Shown piece by piece: positions 9,366-16,639 of a stretch of DNA of 64,000 bases. A program made the position numbers and the translations under genes. The notes beneath the pieces are model-generated. The model saw only the letters and a list, made by a program, of their open reading frames with translations. It was not told where the DNA came from and made no database searches. The stretch spans positions 124,001-188,000 of the forward strand of contig NZ_BCWU01000005.1 of NCBI RefSeq assembly GCF_001592365.1, written 5' to 3'. This DNA comes from Gordonia hydrophobica NBRC 16057 (lineage in GTDB: Bacteria > Actinomycetota > Actinomycetes > Mycobacteriales > Mycobacteriaceae). How positions within the stretch are numbered: the stretch's first letter is position 1; each line of letters begins with the position of its first letter.

Positions 9366-10111
9366 CCATCCTGGAGCTGTTCGGCCTGGTCGCGGCAGGT
9401 TTCGTTGCGGCTCTGGTCGGATATGTGACCGGCCTGGCGTCCATCGTCAGCTATCCGGCACTGCTCGCCGTCGGCTTGAACCCGCTCGCGGCCAACGTCA
9501 CCAACACGGTGGCGTTGGTCGCGAGTGGTATCGGCAGCTTCGCGAAGTCGGGCCGCGACCTCACGGCCGGGGACGGCGGTCGGTCGCTCGCGCGGTCGGC
9601 GCTGGTGGCGGTGGCCGGCGGCGCGGTCGGTGCCGCCCTGCTGCTCCTGGCTCCGGACGAGGCCTTCGCGTACGTGGTCCCGTACCTCGTCGCGCTGGCG
9701 GCTCTCGCGCTGCTGGCACAGCCCTCTCTGCGGCGGTGGTTCCATCGCGGGGTCGACCGCCCGGTGCTGTGGGCGGTCGCCGTGTTCGTCGTCTCGATCT
9801 ACGGCGGCTATTTCGGCGCGGGCGCCGGCGTCATCTTCCTCGCGCTGGCGATGCTCTTGACCGAACTCCCGCTCTGGAAATCGGTGCTCTTGAAGTCGGC
9901 GCTGCTCGGGGTCGCGAATGCGGTCGCGGCCGTCGCCTTCATGGTCTTCGGCCCGGTCCACTGGGCCGCCGCCGTGGCGATGGGCATCGGCTGCCTTCTC
10001 GGCGGCTGGATGGGGCCACCGGTGGTCGCGCGACTCCCGGCGACTCCGTTGCGCATCGCCATCGGCGTATGCGGACTGGGGTTGGCCGTGTGGCTGGGGG
10101 TGTCGTCGTGA
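9362..10111 (+). CDS. TauE/SafE-family membrane permease (likely CTG start)
   Basis: The frame encodes a 249-residue membrane protein with several hydrophobic helices and the repeated TauE/SafE pattern of small residues ([30 protein letters not shown]). The family exports sulfite, sulfoacetate or related organic anions; substrate unknown here. The first conventional start, GTG 9425, would cut away most of the first helix. Reading back in frame gives [18 protein letters not shown] with no stop up to a CTG at 9362 that overlaps the purH TGA as CTGA, mirroring the coupled GTGA overlap of purN/purH. I therefore favour CTG 9362, with GTG 9425 as fallback. It ends 5 bases before the convergent ABC permease. 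Confidence 0.7.
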   Translation: MTILELFGLVAAGFVAALVGYVTGLASIVSYPALLAVGLNPLAANVTNTVALVASGIGSFAKSGRDLTAGDGGRSLARSALVAVAGGAVGAALLLLAPDEAFAYVVPYLVALAALALLAQPSLRRWFHRGVDRPVLWAVAVFVVSIYGGYFGAGAGVIFLALAMLLTELPLWKSVLLKSALLGVANAVAAVAFMVFGPVHWAAAVAMGIGCLLGGWMGPPVVARLPATPLRIAIGVCGLGLAVWLGVSS

Positions 10112-10116
10112 GCAGT

Positions 10117-10818
10117 TCAGGGAATCGCGCGACGCAGAGTCGCATAGGCGATGCCCGACAGCACTGCCGTGACGACCAGACCGCCGACCGCGATGCGGAG
10201 CGGAGTCAGGTCCAGGAACCACGTGCCGACCGTCGGCCATGCGCTGCCTGCGCTGATGCCGAGGATCGCGATCGCGAGAGCCAGTGCGATGGCGACGCCG
10301 AGCAGAACCAGCCACAGCATGCCGAACCGCTTGTACACGGTGGCGGCGAAGAAGCCGATCGTGAACGTCAGCATGGGCGCCATGAAGTACAGCAGCGTCG
10401 CGACGACGGGCCCCTGATCCCAGATCCACGGAACGGCGAAGAAGTAGCCGTTGATGCCCCAGCCGTCGGTGGCCTTCTCGACCAACCCGCCGATCAGGTA
10501 CACCAGTGACAGCAGAAGCGAGGCACCCACCGCGGTGAGCGTGGTCCCGACGTAGAACTCGCGGCGCGTCACACTCATGGCCTGCGAGAACGGGAACGTC
10601 ATCAGCAGCGCCTGGATGCCGATCACGGCGAAGTACCAGAGCGGGGCCTGCGAGCCGCCGCCGTACATCGGCTCGTCGAGATCGGTCACCGACATGGTGA
10701 TGGCGAGGTAGATGATCATCGAGATGGCGAACGCTGCGCCGAAGATGATCAGTGGGAGCCAGATGAAGGTCTTCCGGTTGATCAATTGCATCCGGACGAC
10801 GTTGAGTGTGCGCGTCAT
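10117..10818 (-). CDS. ABC transporter membrane subunit
   Basis: A 233-residue protein with about six hydrophobic helices (segments near residues 18-40, 60-80, 92-112, 135-155, 165-190 and 205-225) and no other domain, consistent with the integral subunit of an ABC-2-like exporter. Its ATG overlaps the TGA of the upstream ATPase gene (ATGA), so both are translated together. The frame continues upstream through the ATPase region in another phase, but only the part from MTRTLNVVRM looks like protein. With a YtrA-type GntR regulator as first gene, the set resembles the ytr/bcr-type envelope-stress or antibiotic-response transporters of Gram-positive bacteria; substrate unknown. Confidence 0.8.
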   Translation of the reverse strand: MTRTLNVVRMQLINRKTFIWLPLIIFGAAFAISMIIYLAITMSVTDLDEPMYGGGSQAPLWYFAVIGIQALLMTFPFSQAMSVTRREFYVGTTLTAVGASLLLSLVYLIGGLVEKATDGWGINGYFFAVPWIWDQGPVVATLLYFMAPMLTFTIGFFAATVYKRFGMLWLVLLGVAIALALAIAILGISAGSAWPTVGTWFLDLTPLRIAVGGLVVTAVLSGIAYATLRRAIP

Positions 10819-11738
10819 GACCGGGCTCCTTTCGCTGCGGTGCCGCGTTCGGTGTCGGAGTGCTGGGTGAGTCGGACGATCAGTTCCTGCAGGGAGACCG
10901 GCGTGGTGCTCAGTCCGGTGCGGGACATCGCCTCTTGGTCGGTCTGCGTCAGCCTGCCCATCACGGTGGCGGAGGCGATGGGGCCGAGATGTTCGCGGTG
11001 CAGTTCCTCGCGGTCGCCGATCAGCGCGTCGACGGCCTGTTCGGCGCCGACGACGGTGAATGCGCGGTCGCGCAGGTCGTCCGCCGCTTCGTCGAGCACC
11101 AGCCTGCCGTCGTCGACCACCAGCACCCGTTCGATCAGATCGGCGATCTCGTCGATCAAGTGGCTCGACAGCACGATCGTGCGTGGATGCTCGGTGTAGT
11201 CCTGCAGCAGACGGTCGTAGAAGGTCTGCCGCGCGACGGCGTCGAGACCGAGGTACGGTTCGTCGAAGAAGGTGACGTCCGCGCGCGAGGCGAGGCCGAT
11301 GATGACGCCGACGGCGGACCGCTGACCGCGGGAGAGCTTCTTGATGCGCGTCGATGTCGGCAGCCGGAAGTCCGTGATCAATTGGTCGGCGAAGGCCTGG
11401 TCCCAATTCGGGAAGAACAGCCGCGCCATGGCGAAGGCATGATCGGCGACCGAGTCCTCGGGGTACCGCTGGCTTTCGCGGACGAAGCAGATGCGGGGGA
11501 GGACCGCCGTGTTCTCGTAGGGCTGCTCGCCGAAGATCCGTCCTTCGCCGGCGGTGGCGAAGTTCTGCGCCGTGAGGATCGACATGAGCGTGGTCTTGCC
11601 CGCGCCATTGCGGCCGAACAGTCCGCAGATGGTGTGCGCAGGGACGTCGAATGTGACGTCGTCGAGTGCGAGAGTCGTGCCGTATCGCTTGGTGAGGCCT
11701 CGCGCACTGATGGCGGCTGAGCCGGTCGCGTGGGTCAT
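10815..11738 (-). CDS. ABC transporter ATP-binding protein
   Basis: A 307-residue ATPase. Walker A is GRNGAGKTT near residue 42, the signature is LSRGQRS, Walker B is VTFFDEPYLGLD, and the switch His is in LSSHLIDEI. The C-terminal 90 residues after the ATPase core are typical of the export-type (CcmA/DrrA-like) class. Its start overlaps the stop of the GntR regulator, and its stop overlaps the start of the permease, giving a three-gene coupled operon on the minus strand. Likely role is energising export by the neighbouring membrane protein. Confidence 0.9.
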   Translation of the reverse strand: MTHATGSAAISARGLTKRYGTTLALDDVTFDVPAHTICGLFGRNGAGKTTLMSILTAQNFATAGEGRIFGEQPYENTAVLPRICFVRESQRYPEDSVADHAFAMARLFFPNWDQAFADQLITDFRLPTSTRIKKLSRGQRSAVGVIIGLASRADVTFFDEPYLGLDAVARQTFYDRLLQDYTEHPRTIVLSSHLIDEIADLIERVLVVDDGRLVLDEAADDLRDRAFTVVGAEQAVDALIGDREELHREHLGPIASATVMGRLTQTDQEAMSRTGLSTTPVSLQELIVRLTQHSDTERGTAAKGARS

Positions 11739-12124
11739 GGCCGGTGTCCTTCCTGCGGAGAGTCGATGGTTGCTGAGCGGTCGTGAATGAGGGCGACGAC
11801 ATCGTCGGTCGTCAGATCGAGGCGGCGGGCTTCGACGAGCAGCGGCACCACATAGCGGTCGGCGAAGGCCTCTTGTCGCCGCTTGCTGAGTGTGGCTCGG
11901 GCGCCGTCGGCGACGAACATGCCGACACCGCGCTTCTTGTAGAGGACTCCCCGGTCGACGAGCACGTTGATGCCCTTCGCGGCCGTCGCCGGGTTGATTC
12001 GGTAGAACGCGGCGAGCTCATTGGTCGACGGCGCGCGCGTCTCTTCGGCCAGACTGCCGTCGATGATCGAGTCGGCGATGTGATCGGCGATCTGCTGGAA
12101 GATCGCCCGCCCGTCATCGATCAT
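11735..12124 (-). CDS. GntR-family regulator, YtrA subfamily
   Basis: A 129-residue protein with an N-terminal winged helix-turn-helix (IFQQIADHIADSIIDGSL, PSTNELAAFYRINPATAAKG, LVDRGVLYKKRGVGMFV) and only a short C-terminal dimerisation tail, as in YtrA-type GntR proteins, which control adjacent ABC transporters. I use ATG 12124 because upstream in-frame codons run into the operator. A 24-bp near-palindrome at 12145-12168 lies 20 bases upstream, the expected place for autoregulation. It is the first gene of the operon GntR-ATPase-permease. Confidence 0.9.
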   Translation of the reverse strand: MIDDGRAIFQQIADHIADSIIDGSLAEETRAPSTNELAAFYRINPATAAKGINVLVDRGVLYKKRGVGMFVADGARATLSKRRQEAFADRYVVPLLVEARRLDLTTDDVVALIHDRSATIDSPQEGHRP

Positions 12125-12144
12125 GTTCGGCACCTCTGTCCACT

Positions 12145-12168
12145 GGTTAATTACTCGACTAACTAACC
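12145..12168. promoter_or_regulatory. Palindromic operator for the GntR-ABC operon
   Basis: Left arm GGTTAATTACTC and right arm GACTAACTAACC match each other in inverted orientation at 10 of 12 positions. The site lies between the GntR gene and the divergent YchJ-like gene. Confidence 0.65.
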
Positions 12169-12218
12169 ATGCAACTAGGTCACGTGGCTTGTCAAGGGGT
12201 GGTCGGTACGGTTCTCGC

Positions 12219-12626
12219 ATGGATGATCGACGCTGCCCCTGTGGAACCGGCGAGACGCTCGCGGCATGCTGCGGTCGTTATCTGCTCGGTCTCGGTGACG
12301 CCAAGCCTGCGCCGACGGCCGAAGCGCTGATGCGCAGCAGGTACACGGCTTTTGCGCTCGGAGACGAAGCGCATCTCCTCGCCACGTGGCATCCCGACAC
12401 GCGGCCGGAGTCGTGTGCGCCGGACCGCGGCACCCGATGGTTGCACTTGACGATCGACGACGTCGTCGGCGGTTCGCCGTTTCATACGGACGGGGTCGTT
12501 GAGTTCACGGCGGTCTATCGCGATGAGGCGGGACGTGGCGAACTGCATGAGCGCAGTCGGTTCGTCAAAGCCGACGGGAGTTGGCTGTACGTCGACGGTG
12601 TCGTCCGGACGGGTCGTGGTCGCTGA
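12219..12626 (+). CDS. YchJ-family protein (SEC-C zinc motif plus NTF2-like domain)
   Basis: A 135-residue protein that begins with a cysteine cluster of the SEC-C type (CPCGTGETLAACCGRYL), followed by an NTF2-like fold (MRSRYTAFALGDEAHLLATW, then WLHLTIDDVVGG, ending SWLYVDGVV). YchJ proteins are widespread, bind zinc, and have no firmly established function. I start at ATG 12219; the frame is open further up but crosses the GntR operator and shows no similarity there. It is divergent from the GntR operon and followed by an ArsR operon. Confidence 0.8.
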   Translation: MDDRRCPCGTGETLAACCGRYLLGLGDAKPAPTAEALMRSRYTAFALGDEAHLLATWHPDTRPESCAPDRGTRWLHLTIDDVVGGSPFHTDGVVEFTAVYRDEAGRGELHERSRFVKADGSWLYVDGVVRTGRGR

Positions 12627-12644
12627 CGGCATGTCCCGTAATGC

Positions 12645-12660
12645 TCAACCAATTGGTTGA
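12645..12660. promoter_or_regulatory. Perfect 16-bp palindrome, likely ArsR operator 1
   Basis: TCAACCAATTGGTTGA is a perfect palindrome 60 bases before the ArsR start. A near-identical copy lies 46 bases downstream. Confidence 0.65.
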
Positions 12661-12690
12661 CAATCGCGACTGGCAGGCGTCTACTTGTAC

Positions 12691-12706
12691 TCAACCATTT
12701 GGTTGA
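12691..12706. promoter_or_regulatory. Second palindrome, likely ArsR operator 2
   Basis: TCAACCATTTGGTTGA differs from the first copy by one base and abuts the ribosome site GGAGG (12711-12715). It is well placed to block transcription of the ArsR operon. Confidence 0.65.
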
Positions 12707-12720
12707 ATAAGGAGGCGGAG

Positions 12721-13077
12721 ATGTCCGACGAGCTCTCGCTGGTCTTCGCGGCGTTGGCCGATCCGACGCGACGGGACATCGTCGCGCGGCTCACCACCGC
12801 GGACGCGACGGTCGGGGAGCTCGCCGAACCGTACGACGTCACGGTGCAGGCGGTCTCGAAGCACCTGAAGGTGCTGGAGGAGGCCGGTCTGGTCACGCGG
12901 AGTCGGGACGGTCAACGGCGGCCGGTGCATCTGGAAGCCGAGGTCTTCGACCTGATGACCAAGTGGATTGAACGGTATCGACGCACGGCAGAGGCGCGGT
13001 ACCAGAAGCTCGATGCGGTGCTCGCTGAGATGGCGGACAACCGCGACTCACTCCCATCCGAAGGAACGGCATCATGA
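12721..13077 (+). CDS. ArsR-family transcriptional regulator
   Basis: A 118-residue winged helix-turn-helix protein: FAALADPTRRDIVARL, then recognition helix VTVQAVSKHLKVLEEAGLV, then wing RSRDGQRRPVHLE. No metal-binding Cys pair is seen, so it belongs to the group that controls SRPBCC/AHSA1 genes. ATG 12721 follows GGAGG by 5 bases. Its stop overlaps the ATG of the SRPBCC gene. Two TCAACC palindromes just upstream are its probable operators. Confidence 0.9.
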   Translation: MSDELSLVFAALADPTRRDIVARLTTADATVGELAEPYDVTVQAVSKHLKVLEEAGLVTRSRDGQRRPVHLEAEVFDLMTKWIERYRRTAEARYQKLDAVLAEMADNRDSLPSEGTAS

Positions 13078-13568
13078 ACACCGACACCTACGCACAAGCA
13101 GCGATCGAGGCCGACCCGACTCTTCCGATCATCCGGGTCACCCGCGACTTCCGCGCCACCCCGGCGCAATTGGCCAAAGCTCACCTCGACCCGGACCTCT
13201 ACCTGCGGTGGGTGGGACCGGACGGCATCACCTCACGCAGCACTGTCTGGGATGCCCGCAACGGCGGGGAATGGGCGTACGTCTCCGAACACGAGGGGCA
13301 GGAGTTCCGGTTCCGAGGCTGCTTCCACACCGTCAGTGACGACCTCATCATCCAGACCTTCACGTACGAGGGGATGCCCGACGACGTCTCACTGGAGACG
13401 CTGCGCTTCGTCGACCTCGGTGACGGTCGTACCAGGCTCGAGGCCCAGTCGCTGTGCGAATCCATCGAGTCGCGCGACGCCTGGCTGCGGTCGGGGATGG
13501 AGGAAGGCGTGATCGACGGCTACGCGAAACTGGATCGGCTGCTGGACTCCGGCGAGGTCTCGGCGTGA
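13074..13568 (+). CDS. SRPBCC / AHSA1-domain protein
   Basis: A 164-residue START-like fold with the AHSA1 hallmarks: IIRVTRDFRATPAQLAKAHL near the N-terminus, DLYLRWVGPDG, then FRGCFHTVSDDLIIQTFTYE and a C-terminal helix (MEEGVIDGYAKLDRLL). Such proteins bind small hydrophobic ligands or act as Hsp90-activator-like folds; no specific reaction can be assigned. It overlaps ArsR upstream and the DinB-like gene downstream by four bases each, so expression is linked. Confidence 0.9.
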   Translation: MNTDTYAQAAIEADPTLPIIRVTRDFRATPAQLAKAHLDPDLYLRWVGPDGITSRSTVWDARNGGEWAYVSEHEGQEFRFRGCFHTVSDDLIIQTFTYEGMPDDVSLETLRFVDLGDGRTRLEAQSLCESIESRDAWLRSGMEEGVIDGYAKLDRLLDSGEVSA

Positions 13569-14128
13569 CAGCGCTCGCGGCTCTCACTCCTGCGCAACGG
13601 CACCGCGCGGTCGCCGCGGGCTTCGCCGAGGAGGTGGCGCGGACGATCGATTGGGACGCGCAGAGTCCCGTGGGCGACTGGGTGGCGCGTGATGTCGTCG
13701 CTCATCTGCTCGACTGGTTCCCCGACTTTCTCGCGGCAGACGGCGTGCATCTTGCCGACGTCCGGATCGGCGACGATCCCGTGACGGCGTGGTCGACGCG
13801 CTTGGCGGCCGTTCAACAGTTGTTCGACGACCCGGGCAGGGACTTCACTCATCCGCGAATCGGCGTGTTTCCCCTGGCGGAGGCCATCGACCGCTTCTAC
13901 ACGGCGGACGTCTTCATGCACACGTGGGACCTTGCGCAGGCGGGTGGACGCACGCCCGACCTCGATCACGACTACGCCGAGCAGTTGCTCGCCGGTTTGG
14001 CGAGCATGGAGCGGGTTCTGCGCGAGTCCGGCCAGTACGGCCCGGCGCAGCAGGCGCCTGACGGGGCCGACGCCGTGGTGCGGCTCGCGGCCTTCATCGG
14101 TCGGGACCCGAACTTCGCCGTGGCGTAG
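13565..14128 (+). CDS. TIGR03086-family DinB-like / mycothiol-dependent maleylpyruvate isomerase-like protein
   Basis: A 187-residue four-helix DinB-like protein. DVVAHLLDWFPDFL and YTADVFMHTWDLAQAGG carry the His residues expected for the metal site of the mycothiol-dependent isomerase superfamily. The start is GTG 13565, overlapping the SRPBCC stop; the frame is open earlier but only antisense to function. It completes an ArsR-SRPBCC-DinB operon. Function may be thiol transfer or detoxification with mycothiol; the substrate is unknown. Confidence 0.85.
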   Translation: MTALAALTPAQRHRAVAAGFAEEVARTIDWDAQSPVGDWVARDVVAHLLDWFPDFLAADGVHLADVRIGDDPVTAWSTRLAAVQQLFDDPGRDFTHPRIGVFPLAEAIDRFYTADVFMHTWDLAQAGGRTPDLDHDYAEQLLAGLASMERVLRESGQYGPAQQAPDGADAVVRLAAFIGRDPNFAVA

Positions 14129-14151
14129 TCGGCGGCACCTTCGGCCCCACG

Positions 14152-14201
14152 CTGGTCGAGTGCTGCCTGCGAGCGGAGCGAGCACGCAGTTCATCGAGAC
14201 C
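14152..14201. repeat. REP-like palindromic element
   Basis: The element opens with CTGGTCGAG and closes with TCGAGACC, with GCGAGCGGAGCGAGC in between. This layout is common in short intergenic repeats of Gordonia, Rhodococcus and other actinomycetes. It lies 23 bases after the DinB-like gene in a 327-base gap that otherwise holds only the hairpin at 14340-14412. Only one copy is seen in this window. Confidence 0.6.
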
Positions 14202-14339
14202 GTCGTGAGTTCCGCCGGCATCAAGGGGCTTTCCGCTGCCATCGTGTGGTGATCTCGGCAGTGTTCCGACGGATCGTGAGCCGCCGCTTCCGTGGCGGGT
14301 GGCGGTGGTCGTCAGCGAGTCCGCGTCCAATTGATCTCA

Positions 14340-14412
14340 GCTGAGAACTGCTCGCTCAGGCGCTTCCGGCGGAACATTGCCGCCGGAGGGTGCTGAGCGA
14401 GCAGTTCTCAGC
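14340..14412. terminator. Long perfect hairpin between convergent genes
   Basis: The 20-base arm GCTGAGAACTGCTCGCTCAG (14340-14359) is perfectly repeated in inverted orientation at 14393-14412. Inside it, TCCGGCGG (14365-14372) pairs with 14380-14387 around a 7-base loop. No T-run follows. It could be a bidirectional terminator or a mobile palindromic repeat. Confidence 0.55.
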
Positions 14413-14455
14413 GGCATGTGACCGTAGACGGCCTCGCGCGGGCACACGCACATCC

Positions 14456-15058
14456 CTACAGAGTGGTACCCACCCACTTGGGGTCGCGGCCGGCGAAGGC
14501 CAGGATCTGGTCGGTGTCGTCGCTGTTGCTCTCCGGCACGACTGCCGCGGCGAAGACGCCGGGACGACGCGTCGCCTCGTCGGGCACGTTCTCGAACACG
14601 CGGCGGATGAAGGCGATCGACTCCTCGGGAAAGCGGACGGACTGGCCGGTGGCGGCGGCGAGGTCCCAGCCGTGGATGAAGAGGTCGACAGCAGGAAAAC
14701 TCAACCCGTCGCGCACGGAACGACGGCCGGCGGGGCTGTCGACTTCGCGATTCAGATCGGACTCGGTGACGGCGCCCAGCGCGTCGCGGGCGTTCGCGAC
14801 GGCAGCATTCCACCAGTCGCCGGGCTCGCCCTGGACGGCTGTCGAGGGCGGATCGTGGCGGGTGGACTGCACGGCGTCGCCCCGCAGGATCTGTGCGCCG
14901 ACGTGCGTCGTCTCTCCGACGTGACCGAGGACGTCGAGGGCCGACCAGCCCTCGCACGGGGACGGCGCTGCCCATCCGCTGTCGGGAACCGCGCTCACCA
15001 CGTCGCTGAAGAAGCGCAGTCCGTTCTCATAGGTGTCCAGTGCATTCCAGGTCATCAT
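14456..15058 (-). CDS. TIGR03086-family DinB-like protein
   Basis: A 200-residue paralogue of the DinB-like family: LRFFSDVVSAVPDSGWAAPS, then CEGWSALDVLGHVGE with its metal-site His, and VDLFIHGWDLAAATGQ with the second His motif. It is usually described as mycothiol-dependent maleylpyruvate isomerase-like. ATG 15058 is used because AAGGAG precedes it; a second ATG follows directly. The antisense frame remains open far upstream through the MoxR and VWA genes, but that part has no family similarity. It is a single gene divergent from the MoxR operon. Confidence 0.85.
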   Translation of the reverse strand: MMTWNALDTYENGLRFFSDVVSAVPDSGWAAPSPCEGWSALDVLGHVGETTHVGAQILRGDAVQSTRHDPPSTAVQGEPGDWWNAAVANARDALGAVTESDLNREVDSPAGRRSVRDGLSFPAVDLFIHGWDLAAATGQSVRFPEESIAFIRRVFENVPDEATRRPGVFAAAVVPESNSDDTDQILAFAGRDPKWVGTTL

Positions 15059-15169
15059 GGAACTCCTTGTCGAGTGGGGACACCTCACACTAGGCGGACC
15101 GGACGACAATCCGGGGCCGGACCGATCACCGCACTTCCTCGTCGCCGCATTCCAGGTAGCGTGGATCAC

Positions 15170-16615
15170 GTGGCTGTCACTGATATCGACACTCCTGCAC
15201 CGGCTCTCACCACCGTCCGCGAACTGCGCGCCTCCGGGCACGTGCAGCGCGAGATCCGCGACGAGATCCGCAACAATCTCTTGACCGCACTGCGTGCGGG
15301 CGACGACCCGTGGGACGGCATCGTCGGTTTCGACGACACGGTGGTCCCGCAAGTCGAGCGCGCGCTCATCGCCGGGCACGACATCGTGATGCTCGGTGAG
15401 CGCGGTCAGGGCAAGACCCGGCTGCTGCGCACCCTCGCCGGACTGCTCGACGAGTGGACGCCGGTCATCGACGGCTCGGAACTGGACGAACATCCGTACA
15501 GTCCGATCCTGCCCGCATCGATCCGTCGCGCCGCCGAGCTCGGGGACGAACTCCCGATCGCCTGGCGACACCGCAGCGAGCGATACCGGGAGAAGCTCGC
15601 AACCCCGGACACCTCGGTCGCCGACCTCGTCGGCGACATCGATCCGATGAAGGTCGCGCAGGGGCGCAGTCTGGGCGACCCGGAGACCATCGCCTTCGGT
15701 CTCATTCCGCGCTCTCACCGCGGCATCATCGCCATCAACGAGCTGCCCGACCTGGCCGAACGCATCCAGGTCTCGATGCTGAACGTGATGGAGGAGCGTG
15801 ACATCCAGGTGCGCGGCTACAGTCTCCGGCTGCCGCTCGACGTCCTGGTCACCGCCAGCGCCAACCCGGAGGACTACACCAACCGCGGCCGGATCATCAC
15901 TCCGCTCAAGGACCGATTCGGCGCGGAGATCCGCACGCACTACCCGCTCGAACTGGACGACGAGATCGACGTCATCGAGCAGGAGGCCGACCTCGTCGCG
16001 ACGGTGCCGACCTACCTGATCGAGGTGCTGGCCCGGTTCACCCGGTACGCCCGCGAACACCCGTCCATCGACCAGCGGTCGGGCGTCTCCGCACGGTTCT
16101 CCATCGCGGGCGCCGAGACGGTCGCGGCCGCCGCGCTGCACCGGTCCGCGGTCGCGGGGGAGGAGTTCGCCGTCGCGCGGCCCGTCGACCTGCAGTCGGT
16201 GGTCGAAGTGCTGCGCGGCAAGGTCGAGTTCGAGTCCGGCGAAGAGGGCCGCGAGATGGAGGTCCTGGACTACCTCCTGCGCAAGTCCGTCGCCGACACC
16301 GTCCGCGCCCACCTCGGCGGCGTCGACATGCGTCCACTCGTCACCGCCCTCGAAGCCGGTGAGGAAGTGCTGACCGGCGACCGCGTGCCGGCCTCTGACG
16401 TCCTCACCGCGCTCGGGGACGACGCCGCTGTCGCCGCGGTGCTCGACGACGTCGCACAGCGCCTGGACGTGACCGACGACGCCGAACGGGCCAGCGCCGC
16501 CGAACTCGCGCTGGAGGGCCTGTATCTGGCCCGGCGAATCGGCAAGGACACCGACGAGTACGGCCGCACCGCGTACCTCGTCGAGCGGCCGGACGACGAA
16601 GACGACGACGATTAG
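15170..16615 (+). CDS. MoxR-type AAA+ ATPase (magnesium-chelatase-like, Rv0958 homologue)
   Basis: About 481 residues. Walker A is GERGQGKTR, Walker B is GIIAINELPDL, and the sensor region follows in VLVTASANPEDYTNRGRIITP. The C-terminal lid helices run to an acidic end (DDEDDDD). Such ATPases remodel protein complexes together with a VWA-domain partner, which is encoded next door. The start is uncertain: GTG 15170 or GTG 15161, both in frame, neither with a strong ribosome site. Gene order (purH, then this pair) matches Rv0957-Rv0958-Rv0959 apart from the intervening ABC, ArsR and DinB genes. Confidence 0.85.
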   Translation: MAVTDIDTPAPALTTVRELRASGHVQREIRDEIRNNLLTALRAGDDPWDGIVGFDDTVVPQVERALIAGHDIVMLGERGQGKTRLLRTLAGLLDEWTPVIDGSELDEHPYSPILPASIRRAAELGDELPIAWRHRSERYREKLATPDTSVADLVGDIDPMKVAQGRSLGDPETIAFGLIPRSHRGIIAINELPDLAERIQVSMLNVMEERDIQVRGYSLRLPLDVLVTASANPEDYTNRGRIITPLKDRFGAEIRTHYPLELDDEIDVIEQEADLVATVPTYLIEVLARFTRYAREHPSIDQRSGVSARFSIAGAETVAAAALHRSAVAGEEFAVARPVDLQSVVEVLRGKVEFESGEEGREMEVLDYLLRKSVADTVRAHLGGVDMRPLVTALEAGEEVLTGDRVPASDVLTALGDDAAVAAVLDDVAQRLDVTDDAERASAAELALEGLYLARRIGKDTDEYGRTAYLVERPDDEDDDD

Positions 16616-16639
16616 CACCATGACGGCACGGACGAGACC

